Below, one piece after another: positions 25,201-37,200 of a stretch of DNA of 64,000 nt. The notes below the pieces were generated by a model that ran no database searches, was not told the origin of the DNA, and saw only the letters and a program-made list of their open reading frames with translations. The position numbers and the translations under genes were made by a program. The stretch comes from Balaenoptera acutorostrata. Taxonomy: Eukaryota > Chordata > Mammalia > Artiodactyla > Balaenopteridae. Within the stretch, counting starts at the first letter, position 1; each line of letters opens with the position of its first letter. The stretch is taken from contig NC_080067.1 of NCBI RefSeq assembly GCF_949987535.1, positions 27,990,039 to 28,054,038 of the forward strand, given 5' to 3'.

Positions 25201-28200
25201 GAAGAACAAAGAGGGGAGAAGATCACAAAGTGAATGTGGCATCATTAACTCATAACATGGTAGAAGACGATATATAATGCTGATCTCAAGTAATGGCACA
25301 TGTTTCAACATTCACTTGCAGTGACTTACGTTTGTTTTAGCTCTATCAACAGTAAAAGGAGAAAGAGAGGGAAAACAAGAATGCAGTATTGTAAATGAAC
25401 TGTCTTAAACCTCTCTAACACAGTGTACCATTCTGTGGCTCTTAATCTATTTTGTGCCATAAATAATTGCTAAGAACCATTAACACAAGTAGCAAGTGCC
25501 ACAATAAAAGTTATATTTGGTGCTGAGTGAATGCAGACTAATTTAGATACTTGCATTATGAGACTGTAAATTCCTGGAGGGCTGCTGTTCTGATGCATCT
25601 TTATATTCAATTCAGCAACTAGCACAATGCCTTACTCGCGATGAGCCCTCAAACAGTTACCAAGTGTATCCCAGTGCAGGGACTCATGGTTTATATTACT
25701 AATTGGCACACACCCTGATCTGAGGTTAGTTGGCAGAAGCCTCACTGAGAGACACAGTGACAGAAGAAATAAAACAACTCAAGATTTTTTTTTAGAACAA
25801 AGTGAATTTGAAACAACGAAAATGGAGGAGTTATCATTTACAGTTGTTTTAGAAAACAGGCTAAACATAACCACTGATCAAATATGTTGAAAAAAATTTT
25901 AACCTGAAGCATTTGAAGAAAACTCAGGACTGAAAAAAGTTAATAAAAAAAAAAAAGAGTTTCGGTGAATAGGCAGAAGATGGCAGAGTAGAAGAACATG
26001 TGCTCACTCCCTCTTGCGAGAGCACCGGAATCACAACTAACTGCTGAACAATCATCGACAGGAAGACACTGGAACTCACTAAAAAAGATACCCCACATCC
26101 AAAGAAAAAGGAGAAGCCACAATGAAATGGTATAAGGGGCACAATCCCCATAATATCAAATCCCATAACCACTGGGTGGGTGACTCACAAACTGGAGAAC
26201 AACTATACCACAGGAGTTCACCCACTGGAGTAAAGGTTCTGAGTCCCACGTCAGGCTTCCCAACCTGGGGGTCCAGCAATGGGAGAAGGAATTCCCAGAG
26301 AATCAGATTTTGAAGGCTAGTGGGATTTGATTGCAGGACTTTGACAGGACTGGGGAAAACAGAGACTCCACTCTTGGAGGGCACACACAAAGTAGTGAGA
26401 GCACTGGGACCAGGGGAAGGAGCAGTGACCCCATAGGAGACTGAACCACACCTACCTGCTGGTGGTGGAGGGTCTCCTGCAGAGGTGGGGGGTGGCTGTG
26501 GCTCACCGTGGGGACAAGGACACTGGCAGCAGAAGTTCTGGGAAGTACTCCCTGGCATAAGCCCTCCCGGAGTCCGCCATTAGCCCCTCCAAAGAGCCTG
26601 TAGGCTCCAGTGCTGGGTCACCTCAGGCCAAACAACCAACAGGGAGGGAACTCAGCCCCATCCATCAGCAGACAGCAGATTAAAGTTTTACTGAGCTCTG
26701 CCCACCAGAGCAACACCCAGCTCTACCCACCACCAGTCCCTCCCATCAGGAAGCTTGCACAAGGCTCTTAGATAGCCTTTTCCACCAGACTACAATCCTG
26801 CAGCCTGTGGAACAAAAACACATTCACAGAAAGACAGACAAAATGAAAAGGCAGAGAACTATGTACCAGAACAAGATAAAACCCCAGAAAAACAACTAAA
26901 TGAAGTGGATATAGGCAACCTTCCAGAAAAAGAATTCAGAATAATGATAGTGAAGATGATCCAGGACCTCGGAAAAAAAATGGAGGTAAAGGTCGAGAAG
27001 ATGCAAAAAACGTTTAACAAAGACCTAGAAGAAGTAAAGAACAAACACCTAGAAGAATTAAAGAACAAACAAACAGAGATGAACAATACAATAACTGAAA
27101 TGAAAAATACACTAGAAGGAATCAATAGCAGAATAACTGGGGTAGAAGAACAGAGAAGTGACCTGGAAGACAGAATGGTAGAATTCACTGCCATGGAACA
27201 GAATAAAGAAAAAAGAATGAAAAGAAATGAAGACAGCCTAAGAGACGTCTGGGGCAACATTAAACGCAACAACATTCGCATTATAGGGGTTCCAGAAGGA
27301 GAAGAGAGAGAGAAAGGACCAGAGAAAATATTTGAAGAGATTATAGTCAAAAACTTCCCTAACATGGGAAAGGAAATAGCCACCCAAGTCCAGGAAGCGC
27401 AGAGAGTCCCATACAGGATAAACCCAAGGAGAAACACGCCGAGACACATAGTAATCAAACTGGTAAAAATTACAGACAAACAAAAATTATTGAAAGCAGC
27501 AAGGGAAAAACGACAAATAACATACAAGGGAACTCCCATAAGGTTAACAGCTGATTTCTCAGCAGAAACTCTACAGGCCAGAAGGGAGTGGCATGATATA
27601 CTTAAAGCGATGAAAGGGAAGAACCTACAACCAAGATTACTCTACCCACCAAGGATCTCATTCAGATTCGATGGAGAAATCAAAAGCTTTACAGACAAGC
27701 AAAAGCTAAGAGAATTCAGCACCACCAAACCAGCTCTACAACAAATGCTAAAGGAACTTCTCTAAGTGGGAAAACAAGAGAAGAAAAGGACCTACAAAAA
27801 CAAACCCCCCAAAATTAAGAAAATGGTCATAGGAACATACATATCGATAATTACCTTAAACGTGAATGGATTAAATGCTCCAACCAAAAGAAACAGTCTA
27901 GCTGAATGGATACAAAAACAAGACCCATATATATGCTGTCTACAACACACCCACTTCAGACCTAGGGACACATACAGACTGAAAGTGAGGGGATGGAAAA
28001 AGATATTCCATGCAAATGGAAATCAAAAGAAAGCTGGAGTAGCTATACTCGTATCAGATAAAATAGACTTTAAAATAAAGAATATTACGAGATAGAAGGA
28101 AGGCCACTACATAATGATCAAGGGATCAATCCAAGAAAAAGATATAACAATTATAAATATATATGGACCCAACATAGGAGCACCTCAATACATACGGCAA

Positions 28201-31200
28201 ATGCTAACAGCTATAAAAGAGGAAATCGACAGCAACACAAAAATAGTGGGGGATTTTAACACCTCACTTACACCAATGGACAGATCATCCAGATAGAAAA
28301 TTAAAAAGGAAACACAAGCTTTAAATGACACAATAGACCAGATAGATTTAATTGATATTTCTAGGACATTCCATCCGAAAACAGCAGATTACATTTTCTT
28401 CTCAAGTGCACATGGAACATTCTCCAGGAAAGATCACATCTTGGATCACAAATCAAGCCTTGGTAAATTTAAGAAAACTGAAATCATATCAAGCATCTTT
28501 TCCGACCACAATGCTATGAGATTGGAAATCAATTACAGGGGGAAAAAACGTAAAAAACACAAACACATGGAGGCTAAACAATACATTACTAAAGAACCAA
28601 GAGACCACTGAAGAAATCAAAGAGGAAATCAGAAAATACCTAGAGACAAATGACAACAAAAACACAATGATCCAAAACCTATGGGGTGCAGCAAAAGCAG
28701 TTCTAAGAGGGAAGTTTATAGCAATACAATCTTACCTCAAGAAACAAGAAAAATCTCAAATAAATAATCTAACCTTACACCTAAAGCAACTAGAGAAAGA
28801 AGAACAAACAAAACCCAAAGTTAGTAGAAGGAAAGAAATCATCAAGATTAGAGGAGAAATAAATGAAATAGAAACAAAGAAAGCAATAGCAAAGATCAAT
28901 AAAACTAAAAGCTGATTCTTTGAGAAGACAAACAAAATTGGTAAACCTTTAGCCAAACTCATCAAGAAAAAGAGGGAGAGGACTAAAATCAATGAAATTG
29001 GAAATGAAAAAGAAGTAACAACAGACACCACAGAAATACAAAGCATCCTAAGAGACTACTACAAGCAACTCTATGCCAATAAAATGGACGACCTGGAAGA
29101 AACAGACAAATTCTTAGAAAGGTATAACCTTCCAAGACTGAACCAGGAAGAAATAGAAAATATGAACAGACCAATCACAAGTAATGAAATTGAAACTGTG
29201 ATTAAAAATCTTCCAACAAGCAAAAGTCCAGGACCAGATGGCTTCACAGGCGAATTCTATCAAACATTTAGAAAAGAGCTAACACCTATCCTTCTCAAAC
29301 TCTTCCAAAAAATTGCAGAGGAAGGAACACTCCCAAACTCATTCTATGAGGTCACCATCACCCTGATACCAAAACCAGACAAAGATACTACAAAAAAAGA
29401 AAATTACAGACCAATACCACTGATGAATATAGATGCAAAAATCCTCAACAAAATACTAGCAAACAGAATCCAACAATACATTAAAAGGATCATACACCAT
29501 GATCAACTGGGATTTATCCCAGGGATGCAAGGATTCTTCAATATATGCAAATCAATCAATGTGATACACCACATTAACAAATTGAAGAATAAAAACCATA
29601 TGATCATCTCAATACATGCAGAAAAGCTTTTGACAAAATTCAACACCCATTTATGATAAAAACTCTCCAGAAAGTGGGCATAGAGGGAACCTACCTCAAA
29701 AAATGGCCATATATGACAAACCCACAGCAAACATCATTCTCAATGGTGAAAAACTGAAAGCATCTTCTCTAAGATCAGGAACAAGACAAGGATGTCCACT
29801 CTCGCCACTATCATTCAACATAGTTTTGGAAGTCCTAGCCATGGCAATCAGAGAAGAAAAAGAAATAAAAGGAACACAAATTGAAAAAGAGGTAAAACTG
29901 CCACTGTTTGCAGATGACATGATACTATACATAGAAAATCCTAAAGATGCCACCAGAAAACTACTAGAGCTAATCAATGAAGTTGGTAAAGTTGCAGGAT
30001 ACAAAATTAATGCACAAAAATCTCTTGCATTCCTATACACTAACAATGAAAGATCAGAAAGAGAAATGAAGGAAACAATCCCATTCACCACTGCAACAAA
30101 AAGAATAAAATACCTAGGAATAAACCTACCTAAGGAGGTAAAAGATCTGTACTCAGAAAATTATAAGACACTGATGAAAGAAATCAAAGATGACACAAAC
30201 AGATGGAGAGATATACCATGTTCTTGGATTGGAAGAATCAGTATTGTGAAAATGACTATACTACCCAAAGCAATCTACAGAATCAGTGCAATCCCTATCA
30301 AATTACCAATGGCATTTTTTACAGAACTAGAACAAAAAAATCTTAAAATTTGTATGAAGACACAAAAGACCCCGAATAGCCAAAGCAATCTTGAGGGAAA
30401 AAAACGGACTTGGAGGAGTCAGACTCGCTGACTTCAGATCATACTACAAAGCTACAGTAATCAAGACAATACAGTACTGGCAAAAAACCACATATATAGA
30501 TCAAAGGAACAGGATAAAAAGTCCAGAGATAAACCCATGCATCTATGGTCAGCTAATCTACGACAAAGGAGGCAAGGATATACAATGGAGAAAAGGGTTT
30601 CTTCAATAAGTGGTGCTGGGAAAACTGGACAGGTACATGTAAAAGAATGAAATTAGAACACTCCCTAACACCATACACAAAAATAAACTGAAAATGGATT
30701 AAAGACATAAATGTAAGACCAGACACTATAAAACTCTTAGAGGAAAACATAGGAAGAACACTCTTTGACATAAATCACAGCAAGATCTTTTTGACCCACC
30801 TCCTAGAGTAACAGAAATAAAAACAAACAAACAAAAAGAGTTTCCTGGCATCTGACGGGTGGGGGGGGGGAATGAGGAGAAAAATGAAAAGAAAGTTCAA
30901 AGTTTTAGACTTCCTAACAGCAATTCTAAGGAAAACAAAGTTTCTATGGCCATGATGACAGAATGCACCATGGACACTGGAGGAAAAAACAATGAGCTGG
31001 GAAGAGGAGGCGCTGGCTGGGGCTAGATGAACAATAGGTTGTTCCACAGGGTCAAATCTGTCTCTCTTTTTCTCTCAGCAATGAGCACGAGGACTTCCCT
31101 GGTGGTGCAGTGGTTAAGAATCCGCCTGCCTATGCAGGGGACACGGGTTCGATCCCTGGTCTGGGAAGATCCCACACCAACTGAGCCCATGCACCACAAC

Positions 31201-34200
31201 TACTGAGCCCACATGCCGCAACTACTGAGCCTGCATGCTGCAACTACTGAAGCCCACATGCCTAGAGCCTGAGCTCCACAACAAGAAAAGCCACTGCAAT
31301 GAGAAGCCCGCGCACCACAACAAAGAGCAGCCCCCCCTCGCCACAACTAGAGAAAGCCTGTGCACAGCAACAAAGACCCAATGCAGCTGAAAAAAAAAAA
31401 AAAAGAGTACCTAGGGACTTCCCTGGTGGTCCAGTTGTTAAGACTCCGTGCTTCCAATGCACGGGGTGTGGGTTCCATCCCTGGCTGGGGAACTAAGATC
31501 CCATATGTCCCATGGTGCAGCAAAAAAAAAAACCACAACAACAAAACAAAACAAAACGAGAAAAAGGAAGAGTACCTCTCTGGAGGAAATAAGCCATGCC
31601 TGTCTAAAACTGTGGGATATCTCCACATTCACATGTCCCAAACCACACACTTCATCAAGTTTCCTTCTACCCACCCTCATCATCACCTAACTCATTCCTC
31701 CTCTTATATTCTCTGTAATTTCTTTCACGTCCTCCCAAACATCAAGACCAGAAATACTGGTAAGTTATTTTTTTAAATTAAACTAAGTTTTTTTTAACTG
31801 AAGTATAGTTGACTTACAATATTATATTAGTTTTAGGTGTACAACATAGTAATTCAATATTTTTATAAAATATACGCCATAGAAAGATATTATAAAATAC
31901 TGTCTATATCCCCTGTGCTGTACATAACATCCTTGAAACCTATTTATTTTACACCTGGTATTTGTAGCTCTTCATCTCCTTCACCTATCTTGGCCCAACC
32001 CTGACACCTCTCCCCTCTGGTAACCACTAGTTTGTTCTCAGTATCGGTAAGCCTGTTTCTGTTTTGTTATATTTGTTCATTTGTTTGTATATGTTTCATT
32101 TGTTCTGCATATTAAGTGAAACGCAGTATTTGTCTTTCTCTGCCTGACTTATTTCACCAAGCATAATACCCTCCAAGTCCATCCATGTTGTTGCAAATGG
32201 CAAAATTTCATCCTTTTTTATGGCTGAGTAATAGTCCTATATATAAATATATATATATACACACATATATATATAGTCCTATGTTTCTATATATATAACA
32301 CATCTTCTTTATCCTTCTATCTATTGATGGACACTTAGGTTGCTTCCATGTCTTGGCCATTGTAAATAATGCTGCTATAAACACTGAGGTGAACATATCT
32401 TTTCAAATTAGTGTTTTCATCAGATAAATACCCAGGAGTGGAATGGCTAAATCATATGGTAGTTCTATTTTTAATTTCTTGAGGAACTTCCATACTGATT
32501 TCCACAGTGGCTGCACCAATTTACCCACCAACAGTGCACAAGGGTTCCCTTTTCTCCACATCCTTGCCAACATTTGTTATTTTTTTTCTTTTTGATAACA
32601 GTCATTCTAATAGGTATGAGGTGATAGCTCATTGTGGTTCTGAAATGTATTTCCCTGATGATAAGTGATGTTGAGCATCTTTTCATGTGCCTTTTGGCCA
32701 TCTGTATGACTTCTTTGGAAAACTGTCTGTTCAGATTCTCTGCCCTTTTTAAATTGGGTTGGCTATTTTTTTTGTCATATTGAGTTGTATGAGTTCTTTA
32801 TATATTTTGGATAGTAAACCCTTACCAGATGTATCATTTGCAAATATCTTCTTCCATTTGGTAGGTTCCCTTTTTGTTTTGTTGATGGTTTCCTTTGTTG
32901 TACAAGAGTTTTTGAGTTTGATTATGTCCCATTTGTTTATTTTTGCTTTTATTCCCCTTGCCTAAGGAGATAAAGCCAAAGAAATATAGCTATGACCAAT
33001 GTCAAAAAGTGTAGTACCTATGTTTTCTTCTAGTTTTATGATTTCAGGTCTTACATTTAGGTCTTTAATTCATCTTGAGTTTATTTTTGTAAATAGTGTG
33101 AGAAAATGTTCTAATTTCATTCTTTTATGTGTAGCTGGTCCAGTTTTCCCAATACCACTTATTGAACAGTCTTTTTAAAAAATTATATATTCTTGCCTCC
33201 TTTGCCATAGATTAATTGACCATGTGTGCATAGGTTTATTTCTGGGTTCTCTATTCTGTTCCATTGATCTATGTATCTGTTTTTGTGCTGATACCACACT
33301 GTTTTCATTACTTTAGCTCTGTAGTATAGTCTGAAGTCAGAGAGCAGAGATACCTCCAACCTTGTTCTTTTTTCTCAAGACTGCTTTACTGTTCAGGGTC
33401 TTTTGTGGTTCCATACAAATTTTAGGATTATTTGTTCTAGTTCTGTGAAAAATGTCATGGGTATTTTGATAGGTATTGCATTAGATCTGTAGATTGCTTT
33501 GGGCAGTATGGATATTTTAATAATGCTAATTCTCCTAACCCATGAACATGGGATATATTTCCATTTATTTCTATCCTCTTCAATTTCCTTCATCTATGTC
33601 TTATAGGTTTCAGAGTACGTGTCTTTCACCTCCTTCATTAAATTTATTCCTAGATATTTTATTCTTTTTGATTTATAAATGGGATTCATTTTTTTGTTAT
33701 TAGTGTACAGAAATGCAACAAATTTCTTTATATTAATCTTGTATCCTGCAACTTTACTGAATTCGTTTATTCTAGCAGTTTTTTTGGTGGAGTCAAAGGT
33801 TTTCCTTATATAGTATCATGTCATCTGCAAACAGTGGTAGTTTTACTTCTTCCCTTTCAATTTGAATGTCTTTTATTTCTTTTTCTTGTCTGATTGCCGT
33901 GGCTAGGACTTCCAATACTATATTAAATAGAAGTGGGAAGAGTGGGCATCCTCATCTTGTCCCTGATCTTAAAGGAAATACTTCCAGCTTTTCACCACTG
34001 AGTATGATGCCAGCTGTGGGTTTGTCAGATGGCCTTTATTATGTTGAGGTTTGTTCCTTCTATACCAACTTTGTTGACAGTTTTTATCACGAATGGATAT
34101 TGAATTTTGCCAAATGCTTTTTCTGCATCTATTGAGATGATCATGTGATTTTTATCCTTGGTTATGTTAATGTGGTGTATCATGTTAATTGATTGATTTG

Positions 34201-37200
34201 CAGATATTGAACCATCCTCACATCCCGGGAATAAATCCCCCTTGATCATGATGTATGATCCTTTTACATATTGTTGAATTCGGTTTGCTAATATTTTGTT
34301 GAGGATTCTTGCATCTATTTCATCAGCTATATGGGCCTGTATATTTTTTTTGTAGTATCTTTATCTGATTTTGGTATCAGGGTAATGCTGGCCTCATAGA
34401 ATGAGGTGGGAAGAGTTCTCTCCTCTTTTATTTATTTATTTATTTGTTTGTCTGTTTGTTTATTCATTTATTTATGGCTGCACTGGGTCTTCATCGCTGC
34501 ACGCAGGCTTTCTCTAGTTGCAGCGAGCAGGGGCTACACTTTGTTGCGGTGCACGGGCTTTTCATTGCGGTGGCTTCTCTTGTTGCGGAGCACAGGCTCT
34601 AGGTGTGCGGGCTTCAGTAGTTGTGGCACACAGGCTCAGTAGTTGTGGCTCGCGGGCTCTAGACGCAGGCTCAGTAGTTGTGGTGCACAGGCTTAGTTGC
34701 TCCATGGCATGTGGGATCTTCCCGGACCAGGGCTAAAACCATGTCCCCTGCATTGGCAGGCGGATTCTTAACCACTGCACCACCAGGGAAGTCCACCTCT
34801 TTAATTTTTTGAAACAGTTTGAGAAGCATACATATTAACTTTTCTTTAAATGTTTGGTAGAATTCCCCTGTGAAGTCATCTAGTCCCAGACTTTTGTGTG
34901 TTGGGAGTCTTTTGATTACTGATTCCATTTCAATACTAATAATCAATCTATTCAGATTTTCTGTTTCTTCCTGATTCAGTCTTGGAAAACTGTATGTTTC
35001 TCGGAATTTATCCACTTATTCTAAGTTGTCCAATTTGTTAGCATATTACTGTTTGCATTATTCTCTTATGATTGTATTTCTGTGATATCAGTTGTAACTT
35101 CTATCAGTTGTAACTTCTCTTTCATTTCTTATGTTTTAAATTTGAGCACTCTCTCTTTTTCTTAATGAGTCTGGCTAAAGTTTATCAATTTTGTTTATCT
35201 TTTCAAAAAAACAGCTCTTAGTTTATCTTTTCTATTGTTTTTTGGTCTCTATTTTATCTATTTCCACTCTGATCTTTATTATTTTTTTCCTTCTACTGAC
35301 TTTGGACTTTGCTTGCTCTTCTTTTTCTAATTCCTTTAGAGGGAAAGTTAGGTTGTTAATTTGAGATTTTTCTTTTTTCTTGAGGTAGGCTTCTATTATT
35401 ATAAACTGCCCTCTTAGAATTGTTTTTGTTGTGTCCCATAGATTTTGGACGTTGTGTTTCTATTTTCATTCATCTCAAGGTATTTTTTGACTTCTTCTTT
35501 AATTTCTTTGTTGACCCAATGGCTTTTTTATAGTATGTTTTCAGTCTCCACTTGTTTGTGTTTTTACCAGTTTTCTTCTTGCTATTGATTTCTAGTTTCA
35601 CACTGCTGTGGTCAGAAAAGATGCTGGATTTAATGTCAATCTTCGTAAATTTACTGAGACTTCTTTTGTGGCCTAGCATGTGATCTATCCTGGAGAATGT
35701 TCCATGTGCACTTGAGAAGAATGTGTATTTTGCTGGTTTAGAATGTAATATTCTACAGATATCAATTAAGTCCATCTGGTCTAAAATGTCATTTAAAGCC
35801 AGTGTGTCCTTATTGATTTTCTGTCTGGATGATCTATTCATTAATGTGATTGGGGTATTAAAATCCCCTATTATTATTGTATTACTGTCAATTTCTTCCT
35901 TTATGTCTGTTAATATTTACTTTATATACTTAGGCGCTCCTGTATTGGGTGCATATATGTTAACAAGTCTAATATCCTCTTCTTGGATTGACCTCTTTAT
36001 CATTATTTAATGTCCTAAATTGTCTTTTGTTATAGATTTTGTTTTAAAGTCTATTTTGTCTGATATGAGTACTGCTACCCCAGCTTTTCATTTCCATTTG
36101 CATGAAATATCTTTCTTTTTTTTAATTTTATTTTTGGCTGTGTTGGGTCTTCGTTTCTGTGCGAGGGCTTTCTCTAGTTGCGGCAAGCGGGGGCCACTCT
36201 TCATCTTTCTTTTTTTTTATTTTATTTTTGGCTGTGTTGGGTCTTCGTTTCTGTGCGAGGGCTTTCTCTAGTTGCGGCAAGCGGGGGCCACTCTTCATCG
36301 CGATGCACGGGTCTCTCACTATCGTGGCCTCTCTTGTTGCGGAGCACAGGCTCCAGACGCGCAGGCTCAGTAGTTGTGGCTCACGGGCCCAGTTGCTCCG
36401 TGGCATGTGGGATCTTCCCAGACCAGCGCTCGAACCCGTGTCCCCTGCATCGGCAGGAAGATTCTCAACCACTGCGCCACCAGGGAAGCCCCCTGAAATA
36501 TCTTTTTTAATCCCTCCACTATCAATGGGTGTGTCTTTAGCTCTGAAGTGAGTCTCTTGTAGGCAGCATATACATGGATCTTGGTTTTTTAATCTAATCA
36601 GCTACCCTGTGTCTTTTGATTGGAGCATTTAGTCTACTTACATTAGAAGTGATGATTAATAGGTATGTATCTATTGCCATTTTGTTACTTGTTTTCTGGT
36701 TGTTTTTGTATTTCTTTGTTCTTTTCTTCTTTTAATCTCTTCTCTTTGGGTTTAATAACTTTTTAAATATTATGTTTCGGTTCCTTTCTCTTTGCTTTTT
36801 GTGTATCTACTGTAGGTTTTTGATTTGCAGTTACCATGAGGTTCATATCTATAAATATATCTACTTGTTTTAGAATGATAGTCATTTAAGTTCAAACACA
36901 TTCTAAAAGCTCTACTTTTTTTACTAAGCCCCCCCCCAACATTTTATGTTTTGGTATCATAGTTAACATTTTTATGAATATCCCTTAACTGTTTATTGTA
37001 GTTGTAGTTGATTAATAGTTGATTTTACAATTTTGTCTTTTAACCTTCATAGTAGCTTACTTAAGTGGTTGATCAACTGCCTTTACAATACATTTACATA
37101 TACCAGTGAGATTTTTTCCTTCAAATATTTTCTTATTTCTTGTTATAGGCCTTTCTTTTTCACTTAAAGAAGACCCTTTAACATTTCTTGTAAGGCCAGT

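Larger units (their letters stand above)
25964..30832 (+). mobile_element. L1 copy 2: 5' UTR, ORF1, most of ORF2; 3'-truncated
   Basis: Starts GGTGAATAGGCAGAAGATGG. 5' UTR to about 26840, ORF1, ORF2. It breaks off in ORF2 just after CCACCTCCTAGAGTAACAG in an A-rich stretch (AAATAAAAACAAACAAACAA), with no 3' UTR. Target-site duplication: at least AAAAAGAGTTTC (25952-25963 and 30833-30844), possibly 22 bp from AATAAAA (25942). The site before it reads TT/AATAAA. Antisense to GK5. Confidence 0.9.
32100..36690 (-). pseudogene. ORF2 of the old minus-strand L1, decayed
   Basis: Recognisable pieces on the minus strand: the C-terminus [19 protein letters not shown] (32208-32396), RMTVIKK...[16 protein letters not shown] zinc-knuckle region (32471-32701), [20 protein letters not shown] (33393-33593), [18 protein letters not shown] (34671-35015) and endonuclease text [20 protein letters not shown] (35470-35841). 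The pieces lie in different frames with stops and two SINE insertions between them. Confidence 0.8.

Noticed and set aside
26859..27539. 226-codon minus-strand open frame
   Set aside because: The same shadow of L1 copy 2 ORF1.
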